Assembly: GCF_964340395.1 (NCBI RefSeq)
Contig: NC_135556.1
Coordinates: 10,057,001 to 10,121,000, forward strand
DNA length: 64,000 bases
Reading direction: 5' to 3'
Source: Glandiceps talaboti
Taxonomy: Eukaryota > Hemichordata > Enteropneusta > Spengelidae
Every line of letters starts with the position of its first letter. Positions within the stretch are counted from its first letter, which is position 1. The notes beneath the pieces were generated by a model. It had not been told where the DNA came from and did not search any database. It saw only the letters and a list, made by a program, of their open reading frames with translations. A program made the translations under genes and the position numbers. Below, piece by piece: positions 10,897-24,400 of this stretch.

Positions 10897-11824
10897 ACTA
10901 TAGCAAGGAGCTTTACTATGGTGTAGCCAAATGCACATCAGATTTATTGATATAAATCTAACTCACTTGGATATGCATCAAAAATCGACCACAAAAATCA
11001 GACAAGACAGACAAACTATTCTGATAATTTCATCAACTGAGACATTTTTTAACTTGTTATTTATCATTTTAGATGTCAGATTTTGGAGAGTCTGAGAGTT
11101 TGTCAATGTTTACCATCATATATCTTGACATTTTATTTTTCCTAAATACAGTACACGATTTATGCACTTTATACAGATGTTGCTGCTGATGGCTCAAAAA
11201 GTAGTGTTTAGCACACAATCAATATATGATTGACTGACGCACGATATGTCTAACCTTTGACAAAACAAGACATTTTACCAAAGCATGGTTTTGGTATAGT
11301 TTTGTGTGAGAGAAGAAAATTCAATGAATGAGCATAGTGTGGCCTTTGTGGCCATCCAGCACGACATCGTGAATATTCAAATATTTGCTACGTTGCATTG
11401 GTACGCATGTATTCGTACTCTATGCTTTAATCACCTGTGATGATATACAACAATACATGCAGCGCTAGTGGCTAGTGTAAATTTAAAAAGTCTACACCAA
11501 TTTTCCTTTCTCACACAAAGCTACACCAAAGCCCATGACTGGAGTCTTTTTTCCAAGCCAAAACTGTTGTGAACTTTAAAATTAGATTGGACCACTACAT
11601 GAACACTGCAAGGGATTATATGAGCCTTTGAGGCTTTCTTCCCTGATATGGTTAATTTACAACCATGGCAATCATGTTATTGTTATTCATAGACATTATG
11701 TTGAAAGAAATGGATCTATGAATGGACCTAAAACTTACAAATAAATACATCTAATCTTGTTTTTGAACATTGTGATATTTTAACCAGAGCTTTTATGAGA
11801 TGATATTTACACTTATCTCTCTGT
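10897..11824. other. Spacer between the GPCR cluster and the TPR gene
   Basis: No convincing exon. The true 3' terminal exon or 3'UTR of the - strand TPR gene may lie here or in 11825-12411, but I could not identify one with an acceptor of the right phase and TPR-like sequence. Confidence 0.35.
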
Positions 11825-12230
11825 TCTATTACTCTGGTATTAAAGCTAGGCTTTGGTTTACTAAGATAGACACAAATTATTGTCACATCAACATGTTGAT
11901 ACAACAGTGATAAGCTATATAGAATGGACGTTAGTTTAATTATAGTCTCAGAAGGGCAGCTCTCTGAAAGCTAGTTATATAAAGTTGCAGTTGGCAGTTT
12001 TTGGAACTTCCAATGTTTACACTATCTTGATCAGAGGATGATTAGTCCTCATTCTCCATAGGGGCAGTTGTTTGTACACAACTAAGTAGTTGGGAGAAAG
12101 CGGGTTAAATTCGTACAACAGAGGAACTGCTATCACACACTTCGGTCTACTACCACATAGAACAACAATAGTTTAAAGATGTCTATCTTAGTAAATGAAA
12201 GCCTTGCTTATCAGTAGTATGTAACAAACA
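11825..12230. mobile_element. Foldback MITE (family D), copy 1
   Basis: Inverted ends carry AGGCTTTGGTTTACTAAGATAGACA (left, split here by no gap) and its inverse TGTCTATCTTAGTAAATGAAAG (right). The arms match a second copy at 44720-45022 over about 250 bp, including GATACAACAGTGATAAGCTA and TGGTTTAATTATAGTCTC-like blocks. No coding capacity. Confidence 0.65.
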
Positions 12231-12411
12231 TCTGAAAACTTACATGTACAAATATGTATTGGACACTGAATATACTTTATCACATATATCCATCTCAACT
12301 ACCAGAGTTCTAAAACCTTAGCAAAAAAACTTGTCATTACAAGAGATATGTTTATATGAGTCATATTCTGCTGGAACACTCGCATACTAACCACACACCA
12401 AATAAGTAATG

Positions 12412-15400
12412 TTACCTTACCTTTGTAATGGCTCTATTCAGCACTGCTGCTTCATCTTTTTTATTAAACTCAAATGCCTTGTCATAGTAATCTTTAGCCT
12501 ATTGATGAATAATACATAATATAATATCATTAGATATGATTCCCAATATTTTACTTCATTCTGCCAAGTGACCTAAGGGGCCTGGTCACTATGAGTTAAA
12601 GACAAGTACTGACAAACCCCTTGGGTCTCGAGGTATTTTTTGATTGAATGAAAGTATATCTTGGTGAACAGTACAATTATATTTGTGCAAGCGGTACGTT
12701 AAAAAGTTGGTAAAAATAATGGTGACTTTTAACGTGTCCAACCATATGTTGACCAATGTAGAACCAATGACTTAGATGAGTTTTGTTGTTTTGGTGAATG
12801 ACCAGGGTATATATTGTGTATTTTTTTGGTACTAAAATGTACTAAACTTGCCTTGTGTATGGTGTCAAAATGTATGTTGTACTCTGAATAAAAGAGTACC
12901 ACTGACAAATAAAATGTAACGATAATGCAAGATGTATTGTATTGTAAGACTTTTGTTGAGCTAAGCAATAAAATGTAGCAATGTTAGTAAGATTTTCGTT
13001 GAGACAGACGATAAAATGTAGCAATGTTAGTAAGATTTTTGTTGGGACAGACGATAAAATGTAGCAATTAATGTTAGTATGATTTTTGTCGAGCACGACA
13101 ATGTTTTGTTTCAGGTTTTATGATTTTAATTGTAAAATCCTGGAAAAAAGTGACTAACCTGTCTGAACTGACGTGTGTGGAAGTACAAATTAGCAGCATT
13201 AAAGTAAGCCAATGCATAGGTAGGGTCTAGTTGAATTGCTGATTGGTAGTCTTTGATAGCATTGGTACGATCCCTCATAAACTGGTTGATAACACCACGG
13301 TTGGTGTACAGTTCAGCAGACGGAGAACTCTTGATAGCAGCATTGATATCTTTAAATGCTGCCGCTGTGTCTCTCATTTGAAGACATACAACAGACCTGC
13401 CTTCTAAAGCTGGCTTGTAATCTGTCAAAATTGTACAAATGCAAAGAATAAAGTCTTAGATAGTATAACAAATTTGTTTTGTGTCTGTATCACTTTGATT
13501 TTTTTTCCACATTAACTATTATATTTTTTGACAGAAATAACAGTTTCAAATACATTTGTTGAGTGTTGAAATTGCTCTCAGACTGTTGCTTTTGAAACTG
13601 TTAATTTAAATGAAATGGTTCGATGCAATGATATTTACATCAGTTTAAATTTCAATTTAGCATACAAGGAACTAGTCATGTATGTATGTATGTATGTATG
13701 TATGTATGTGTGTGTGTGTGTGTGTGTGTGTGCGTGCGTGCGTGCGTGTGTATGCATGTATGCGTGTATGTACATGTATGTATGTATGTATGTATGTATG
13801 TATGCACACACACACACTCACTCACTCACACACACATGTACATAATATATATATGTATTTACAGTCATAGGTAGCACTCCACCTGTACATTATCTTAGGA
13901 TAGCAAGGTGTGTACAGTATCACACACACAATACATGTAGTCACTGTACTTCAAAGTCTATACCTTACCATAGTTTGAATGTTATCAAAATAAACTGTAC
14001 TTTACCTGGGGATATATGCAGACATGCTGTGAAATGATTCCAGGCTTGTTGGAATTTACCAGTGACTTGTAAGTTATAACCTAGATTGACTCTGGCTGGT
14101 AAACACAGTGGATCAAGGTGCATGGCTGTCTCATAGTCATGTCTATCAAAATAAGATTACATTGAAAAATGTAAGAACATTTGAAAAGTCACCTATATCA
14201 CAAAAAATAGCAACAACACTGTTTTTATTGCAGAAGATGAATACTGTAAACCTACTACTTGACATTTTCGCCACTTCAAAATGTTACGATTTTAATTTTA
14301 TAGTCTTCACCTAGTTCTCAGACTAATTTTCTACACTGTATCCACTTTCCAGCATCAAGCATATAATTTGTTTATGGTTGTTTGCATTTTTATAGAAATG
14401 TCTACAGTAAAAGATGCCTTTCATAGTTCACATCAGATCCACTATCTAACGTACTAACCTTGCTGCAGTGTTGGCAATGTCATGTCCATAATCCATGAAA
14501 GCATTACCGCGTCCAATCAAAGCATCTAGGAAATATTTATCAACTTGTAAGGCACCTGTGTATGTTTTCACAGCTTCTTCTAATCTATTCAACCTGTCAC
14601 AAAATAAGCAAAAACATATCAGGAACTGCTGCTGACAATTTTTTGAATGTTTAGTAAAAGAAATATTTCCCTTTAAATTTCTTCTGATGGCACACGGTTT
14701 AATCCCAGATTTTGCATTAGTGCTATCTTACAAGTGAAGCCATGGCATAACTTAGGAATACACAGGATCATTCTTTTGTTCTGGACCAACTTGTTCTGGG
14801 AGACTGTAGCTCTGCCAGACAACTGTCTTTCTCACCAAAATGTTCATGCTAAGGCCTAAAAAAAATAATTGTTTGGTTCCGGCTACCCGACCCCACCTAG
14901 CTTTTCACTGCTGACTATAAAATGTTTTACCTATTTGAGAAAAAATAATAAATTCGCAAAAATTGTGAGAAATAGTGGATGCGGAAACTGCCATGAACTT
15001 AAAAAAAAAACCACTCTAAAACTGTTGAAATCTGTAATGGCTGTACATCTGATAGGAAGAAATAAACAACACAGACACCATTTGGAAAACAATGGAAAAC
15101 CTGAACTAGACACTCACACAGAAAAAAACATATAAAATAAAGTAAAAAATCTACCTACCCCACCAATTCTAAGATTTTTTTTAGGCCTAATACAAGCTGA
15201 GTCTTTAACACAATTGCTGATACACACAATTTCCTTGTTAAAATCAATATTATCATAAACATTTTGTTCAAGTTTTATACCTTCCACATCATATTAATTA
15301 CATTACGCAGGACTGTTGTTAGTCTAAAATGCATTTAAAGTAAGATTTAAAGCAATTGGGAACCTGTTAATTGCTGTTTTATCTGTATCATTTTTTATAC

Positions 15401-18400
15401 ATTGTAACCTCTATGTAACAAACTTATTTGGAGACTTGAAAAATGTTCATTATAATGAAGTGTTCATTAGTATTATAGTACTCTATTGGAAACATAGGTT
15501 TGGGAGACACAACAGGGTGTTTGTTATTACGGAATGTTCATTATAACAGAGTCTATAGTAAAGAGGTAGCAGTGTAATCATAACACAATCTCACATCCAC
15601 TTAATTAAATGGCTCTGTATATACATGTACATCAAACACAAAATACAGGCTTCTTATGCATTCATAGTAAAATCACAAAACCTGAAACAAAACGTCATCT
15701 GGCACGACAAAAATGTTATTAACACTGCTACATTTTATTGTCTGGGTCAACAAATATCTTACTATACAAACATTACTACATTTTATCACCTTATTCTACA
15801 AATATCTATATTTGGTAAGATTTTTGTTGAAATAGGCGATACAATGTAGCAATGTTTAGTCTTCAGATGATATTTTGTTTTAGTTTCATAATGTTAATTG
15901 TGAGAAGCCAAACACATTCAGACTTACTTGTGGAAGCACAGACCCAATGTATGCCTTATCTTGGGATCAGTGGGTTCGACCTGATAATGAAAAAATAGAG
16001 ACAGTATGCCTTGAAAAGTGTGAAAATTATTTCTCAGTAGGGTTTAACGTGATGGCAGTTTTGTCATAATGCAATAGCTGACTTTGAGAAGTTTGATATA
16101 AAGTGGTTTGTTGTAGCACAAGTTTGAAAAAAATGAATATCTTCAAGGAAAACATATCTACAAAATCATTTGGTACTGAATTCTCTATTTGATGTTAAAA
16201 CTGAAAAGTCCAAACTCCTTCCAACTCATTACACTCTAACATAGAGTAATTGACTTCATGAGTGACTGCATGATAACTTACCTTGACTGCCTGGTAGAAA
16301 TCTTGTAATGAATTCTTGTAGTCTTTCCTCTCAAAGTACATCAGGCCTCTATTGATTAGAACCTATAAATGTAAAGATAGAGAAAGAGATATGTTACTGT
16401 TAATTATATTATCAGCAAGGTTATACCAGTATATTGTATGGTGCAAATCTAGAGATCTGATTGGTCTAGACACAATAGCCATGCTAAATTTGTTTTAGCA
16501 CGTTTGGCATGCATCCAAATGGCCCTGAATGAGAATATATTATAATTGTAGTATTTTGATATCAAATAGTTGATTGGAGTTATCTTCAATTATGTATGTT
16601 TGTATGTATGTATGTATGTATGTATGTATGTATGTATGTATGTATGTATGTATGTATGTATGTATGTATGCATGCATGCATGCATGCATGCATGCATGCA
16701 TGCATGTATATATGTATGCATGCATGCATGCATGCATGCATGCATGTATGCATGTATGTATGTATGTATGTATGTATGTATGTATGTCTGTGGATGTGTA
16801 TGTTCAAAATGGGATGATTGGGAAAGCTTCATTACCTTCAATGCATTGTCATCACCTAACAGTAACACAACACCATAGTCCCTCAAGGCCTACAAAGTAA
16901 ACATTTCAAGAAAATTATACATGACAAGAATATACATATTAACTTTTTTAAAAGCTACATATGTATAGAATTAGCTCAATCACAAATAAGCAAGACAAAT
17001 CACAGACTGAAGTCCCTTACAGTCTTGGTATTTCTGAAATATTCTCACAAAATAAACACAACAGTATGATTTCACCTGAGACCTACATGTACAGCATTTC
17101 TACCTAGCATGTATTAAGCCGATTCCTGATTGGTCAAAATAAGACTGCATCATAACTGTTCCATTTCATTTATTTTCTTACAAGTTTAGCATTCTGCATT
17201 ATCTAGGTTTGTACAACATTTTGTTGCTTTACAAACTGTTAAGAAAAATTTCTCTAAGATTAAAGTGTACACTGTCACATACATGCAATCAACAACATTC
17301 CCTTATTTTTTTTAAATTCACAGTTTAAAGAATGAAATGATACACTAACCTTGTCGTATTGCTTCATAGTATGATAACATACAGCTCTGTTGAAGTACGC
17401 TAGTGAGCATGTGTTGTCTATTTCTATGGCCTTGGTCAAATCAGAAATTGCCAAGTCGTAGGCTCTGATATGATACTTCAATGCCCCTCTGAAAATACAA
17501 ATTGAAAATTTAAAGTAAACTTAACACACAATCATCGACAATACTCCAAACTTTAAGATAGCTCTCTTTTAGTCACTAATGGTACATATTGTGGAGACAG
17601 AGTGCTGTACAAAGGTGTTTGTGAACATTCTCTTTCTTTGTAACACAAAATGTACTGTTTCCTTTTGGGAAGGCCTCTGCAATTGTCTGAGTAAATCATA
17701 CCATATTTTGGATGCCCTATATACACTGTTAGACTGTAACTTGATAGCTTTCGGTATGACTTACCTGTACAGATAGGCCCTAACACTGTTAGACTGTAAC
17801 TTGATAGCATTCGGTATGACTTACCTGTACAGATAGGCCCTAACACTATTAGTCTGTAACTTGATAGCTTCGTTACAATTGATGATACCCTTGCTGTATC
17901 TGCCTTTCATACCATAGAAAGCTGCTCGGCTGAGATAAACCTACAGTAACAATCATGGAGAGAAGAGAACTTATCACTGTTAAAGTATCAGCCCTTCATG
18001 TCCAAACTTTGATAAAATGTTGACTGTATGGAAGATATCTTACAGCATTTTTCTGTGTATTAAACATGTCTGGGTCATAAGTTCAATCATAGACCCCTCC
18101 ACCAACCGTTGGTGGAGGGTCTATGGTTCAGTCAAGCAAAAACTAACGATATGAATATCAATATAAATCAAAATCAAACTGTTCATAGAATGTTAAAATC
18201 TTGATTTTGACAAGTATGAGGTATGCTTTTCTCCAAGAGTTAGAAACTAGAAACTTATCTTGACACAATATCCACAATTTTTCAACTTGAAGTGAAAAAT
18301 TCATGGTTGTCACCTACAATTCCCTTGACTATTAAAAACAAACACAATTGCAGGGCAATTATTTCTAAAAATTCACTACTAACACTCTCTGTACAGCATC

Positions 18401-21400
18401 AAGGATAGCATGACCTGATGAATAAAGTGGATGCCTTACCTGGAATAGTTTGGGGTTTATGGCAAGTGCTCTGTTGAAATCTTGAACTCCCTTGGATTGT
18501 TTTAACCTCATTCTAACCAAACCACGCTGGTAGTATGCCTGTGAGAGAAAAAACCCCAATTAATTAGCTGTGAACATATTACCAAAAATTGTGACTTTAC
18601 TAAATGGACAAGAGTTCTTTTCATCATTCTGGACTAAAATAAAATTGAACTTTGTCAAAAATTTATCACAAATTTTTTATTTTTCTTGAAAGTTATTTTG
18701 ATGAGTGAATGCATGGTACTGAAAAAAAGTTTGATGATTGTCAAAATAAAACATTTGTTTCTCTACAGGAGTACATAATGAAACATTTCACATTCTGCAC
18801 TCTACAGCAGAGTTGTGATACAAACAGGTAATCTTACCTCGGCGTAATCTGGAGCAATTTTGATGGCGCTATTGAAAGCTTCAAATGCTTTCAAGTAGTT
18901 GCCAAGGTCAGTCTGACACATACCAATCAAGAAATGCACTTCAGCAGCTTCCTTTGGCCAGGGTTCTCTCTCCTGCCAGGGTTTCTGCATAACAAATGAA
19001 TACCATCAAAGTCAGATTTTTTTTTAACAACTAATCTGGTTGAGTCATCTGAAGGGAGATGATTCTACTTTGCTGATATGATCATAGCCTTACTGTCTCT
19101 AAATGAATGTTATTACTCATTGTTATGCTTGTAGCAAAATGATTCACAGATGTCAGCTATGAAGATATAGCACTTTGTTTTTATAAGCAGTTATTGTGAT
19201 TGCTGGTTTTTAAAGTTATGTTTTTTCTTCATTTTTATCTAGGCATAATGTATAAAATATTATTTTAAGTGAAACCAATACACCGAGATTCACTTCCCAT
19301 GCATTTTTTTGTAGGTTTCAATTCATTGCATTGTTAGAAAAATAATTTCAAATTTCAACAATGGAAATATATAACTTTTGATACGTGTAACAGTGATTTT
19401 AAGTTTGGTTTTTAGATGTATATTCTCCTTAAATTTTGCCAAGGTATGATGTATAAAATATTATTTTACGGGTATTAAACACACCTTACCCTTTTGTATG
19501 TTTCAATGCATTTCATTGTTAGGAAAGTCTAATACAAATTTAGCAATGAAAACATAGCACTTTTGATAACAGTACAGTGACTTTAATTTTAGATTCTTAA
19601 TTTTTGTCTCAATTACAAAACACATATTTATTAGGACAATAAATAATTTTTTTTTTTAAACTTCAATGATGCATTGCATTGCCTGATTTAAACTTTCCAC
19701 ATACATGAGATATTTTTTGTTCCAAGGAAGTTAATGACCTTGAAATAATATACCACTATTGAAACTATTCTGATATCACAAAATTGCCTTTTATAATAGC
19801 ATGGTACAGAATTCAAAGCATCTTAACTGTACATACATGACAGCAAGGTACCACTAAGCATGAACATTACAATACTCTGAAACACACATGATGGCAGTAA
19901 TGACATTCTAAATATTTACATCATTGTGCATTTTACATGAACCTCCGCATTGCTGTGACGATGGCTTAGATGAAATAGTCCTTGTTTGCACATGCATTAA
20001 ACATAGACACACTTTACATTATTGCACTTTTCTATAATTTACACCATGCATTGCTGGAGATATTAGCATACTCCAATGATAGAAGATTTGAATACCATGA
20101 GTGGTGACACATACTTTATAGCTATAGATGTCACACACACACACACTTATTTTATCTGGGTAGATTTATCACATGTATAAACATAAAAATATAGCATATA
20201 TGCCAGTAGACATTGTAAGATGTAGAGAAATGGAAAGATTCAGCAATACAGCTAGCAGTTTAACCTGTAAGAAATACATGATGAAGCATGCTTTATATGA
20301 ATTTTAATAAACATGTATGACAGTGCAGCAATACAATAAAAAAGTGTAAGAAACAACTTCAGTAAGAAATTTTACAGTTCTGTAATACACCATATTCTGG
20401 TTATCAACCTTACAGTTAATTTCAAAAGAACTGTCACAAGAGGGCTCCCTATATGAGGGGAAAATGAGGGTTAACTCACGTGGCAGTACATGTACATGAA
20501 GCTGTCAACAAAAATGTGGCTAAAAGAATTCTGTGAGTTCTGGGAAATGACGTCACCTGAAAAACACTGTTGGTAGGATACTTTGACTGGTTGAGAATAC
20601 TGCCAACTTTTCATGGAAGTGCTCGGCTATCATGGCCCTCAATTTTGTCTAAAACAGGTTTCCAAACAGCACTCCTAGTGGCAGAACTATACAATCTTTT
20701 GTCTTTTTGATAACCAGAATACGGCCCATGACAAAACTATATATTAAGTTTAATATCTCAATCTCAATCCAAAATTGCAAATGTCTGTCTGTCTTGCTCT
20801 CTCCTTTTTCACACATATACCAAGAATGATCAATGTTTACTAAAAATTGGAAGCAGTATGTTGTTAACTTACAATGAACAAAGAGACATGCATGTATGAT
20901 AAATGAAGGGAGAAATGATATTGTAAAAATGTAAGTATCCGTTGAGATATAAAATGATGATATTGATGAAAACAAAATGATCTACTATGTGCGAATCATT
21001 GAATACTATATATTACAGCACTGCAAAGAGAATATTGTAACCACTTAAAACCAGAGAAACCGATGATATGCTGAGATGAAAGTCATCTCCCATGGCTATA
21101 CTTCACAGCATTCTTAATCCATGGATTGCATAATGCTTAGCATTCAACTACAAGAAATTCATGTATTTTACTGGCAAAGATAATATTGATGTCAGGAAAA
21201 TGTCATTTATTTGAAAGGGAAAAGTACATGTATGATGTAGGAAATGTTGTGTGTGAGACAGTTGCTGGAAACTGACATATAGCACTCAACTACAAGGAAT
21301 TCATGTATTTTACTGGCAAAGATAATATTGACGTCAGGAAAGTGTCATTCATATGAAAGGGAAAAGTACATGGATCGTATAATGTAAGAAATGTTGTGTG

Positions 21401-24400
21401 TGAGACAGTTGATAGAAACTGATTTTTATGAAAATTTTGAAGTGGCACAAGCGGAGCTTACATGTATTGGTATAAAGTTTTTTATACGTGGGTGAAATAC
21501 TTCATAAAAACCTTGATCAAACTACATGTATTCTTAGATTAGTATAATTGTAAACATATATCTTTAATGGCATTTAATTCATCGTCTGGAATTGTTTCAA
21601 TTTTTGCACAATTAATTTCATAAAAGGGCTGCCTCAACATTTTACGTAATCGTAATATGTAATATACCTGTATACCAGGTTTGAGTACCATGTTTCACCC
21701 TTAGATATGCAGCAAAATTACCCCCAAATAACACATAAACTCAGCTTGTGCCCCTTTTATTCAAAATATCAATATTTTGACACTGCGACAGTTTGCCACA
21801 GAAAGCACGATTGGCATTTGATGGACAAATACTGCAGGCTGTGAAAGGAAAGAGAGTGCAGCTGATGAATGTAGTCAATGAATACAGTCAATTATAGTGC
21901 GATGACCTCTAGACTACACTGATGGAAGGTTCAATGACCTTTAGAAACCTGTTTTTCGGGACTGTTGGCATGCTTCGCGCCTGTAAAACAAGTAAACAAA
22001 TTACAACAAACAAATGCCACATGATCACTTGCATGACCTTTGACATCCAACTAGGCAAGGTACAAAGGATACACGTCTGAAAACAATGTTGCCTTTATAG
22101 TGTCCTCAGTTTCCATGTAAATAGAAAGCTACAAGGAGACAACATAGTTCTCACACCTGTGTGTGATTGTGTGTGTGTATGTGCAATTTGTGTGTGCATG
22201 TGATGCTTGTGTATGTGTATGTATGAGCATTTGTGTGGGCACATGTGTGTGTGCATGTGTGTGTGTGTATCATGTGTGCATATGTGTGTATATGTATGTG
22301 TGCCACATAGTAAAACATATTTACTATTTTTCAAATCAAAACCTGAAGAGAGAATGTATTCTTTATACACAAGGCAATAAAGAGATAAAAAAAACAATAT
22401 GTAGTTTTAATAAAGTAAAAGGTATGTTACAGTTGACAATCCACCATGGTAGTCATGGCAACATTGTCATCATTAATGATTCACTCTAGATCCAAGTTTG
22501 AAAGTGACGCTGGTGACCTCAGAACTGTATATGTTGTAAATAGTACCGATTGACAATCAAATTAAACATTTAGTTTCCATAGCGGAAAGTGTTCTTTGAC
22601 TGTCAGTATACATTCATCTAATTACAGGTTGTTTTTTCATGCTAATAAACTTTCTTGGCCAAGTTCATTTCTACCAGTGTCATTTTGTGTTCATTTCTAT
22701 TCTTGTCATTGTGTTCATAAACCTGCAAAACTAGCCACCCACTTCTTTATAAGTGTTTTATAACAACTATCGTAAAACCAACTACATAAATTCATTCTAT
22801 ACACTGAACTGCACAATACATGTTAAGTTGTACTGGTACATACCATTAATTCTAACGCCTTTTCCAGACTTTCGGTGGCATCCTCTAGTTTCTTGTCCTT
22901 GATTTGTGTTTTTCCCAGCAGTACAAACGTAGGCACAGTAGGTCTGACTCTAGATGCAGCAGCCAAGGCGTCAGTAGCTTTAGAGTACTCCTGTAGAAAT
23001 GAGAAGACTGCTGCCTGCTGTGTAGGTGATACTCCAAGTCCTTCACTCAACTCAGCCGCATGTCTGCAAAAATAAAAGAAATCATTTTTACAATTATGAT
23101 AAATTTGAATTATATTTCTTAAAGAAGCCTACTGGGGGGCAACACTAGTTGATTACCTCAAACTGTGTTTGTAGTTATTACAGCAGAAAACAAGATAAAT
23201 ACAAAATGTCTTTATAAGTTTTCTGTAGCCTATAAATGATACAGTTAGTATCTGAGTGTGACATCTGCATCTGGTAATACCTAATAAGTATTTTCAAAAT
23301 TTCACAATTGTTGAAGTAATGTATCTCTGGATTTCATCTTTCACTTTCAAATTTATGTTGTTTTTGTTTGAATGTTGATGATCAATTTTGACTATATGGT
23401 ATTAGAAGCCTTTCAACGTGATAATTTGTAATAAAAGTCAGTTAAATAAAGTCCACTGACATCAAATACTTTTTGCACAAGATTATACGTAAACCAATAA
23501 CATTTCAACAACCTCACATGTAAAATATATCTTTGAGTTGAGTAATAAAATTACCTGACACAGAAACTAGCCAGCTCTAAATTCTTCATCTCTAACAGTA
23601 TTTTACCCTGTAGGCAAGGAACATATAATGGTAAATCAATTGATCATATTTACACAGTCATACAAATTTCTATGATTAGATGTTCATATGATGAATTTGA
23701 ATATATAATCATAAAAATACCATAAATTTTCATATCATGCTTTTCTATACTGTGCTCAAAGTACTGCTCCTGGTATTATCTGAAGCCCTTATGATTCATG
23801 AATATTCATTGTTCATCTAATACATATGCACATCTGCTAAGTCCCGGTGGAACATTGCTAGATCAATGAGGTGAAACAGAGTTTCAATTTGGTAAATTTT
23901 TCAATTTGGTAAATTTACTGGTAATCCCGTGAAATTTATGTGATGTGAAATCATGAAATGATTTTCTAGAACCTCTAGTTTATGAAAATACCTTTATTAC
24001 CTGGAGTGGCGTTCGCCTTAAAGTACCATCTTGGTGAAAGTAAAAGACAACTTACCCGATGCATATAGAGATGTTGTAGATCTGGACGGAGATGTATGGC
24101 TCTGGTGTAGTCCAGTAAAGCATTCTTCAACTACAAATATAACAACAGATACTCAAACTCATCAAAGTCACATCTTATTACTACAGATGTAGTGACAACA
24201 GACAAAGGTGTAGTTAAGTGTTTTGTTTCTTTTTTCATGCAAGAATATTTCTTTCTTCTAAATTTCAAGTTTCCTAGTGAGGGTCTGATTTAATAACTTC
24301 ATACTCAAAAGGCCCTTTAAGTTACTCATATTTCTCCCAGCTGAATGGAATCAAATATTGCACATTCAAGTCTTCAGATCATGATGACAAGACCCTGTAT

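Noticed and set aside
12238-12330. Possible last exon with donor GTAAGT on the - strand
   Set aside because: Translations show no TPR-like sequence and the acceptor is weak.
13000-13080. CRISPR-like direct repeats
   Set aside because: The 43-bp units have no unique spacers, and this is a eukaryotic intron.
13615-13874. Several overlapping ORFs of Cys/Tyr/Val or His/Thr repeats
   Set aside because: Six-frame translation of the TATG/TG microsatellite. The same applies to ORFs at 16540-16900, 22095-22489 and 26878-27216.
14869-15135. 88-codon + strand ORF
   Set aside because: Inside family E; the second copy at 58458-58841 does not preserve the frame.
17553-17846. 97-codon ORF with an internal repeated peptide
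   Set aside because: It reads the 60-bp tandem duplication of the exon 42 end in another frame, so it is not a gene.
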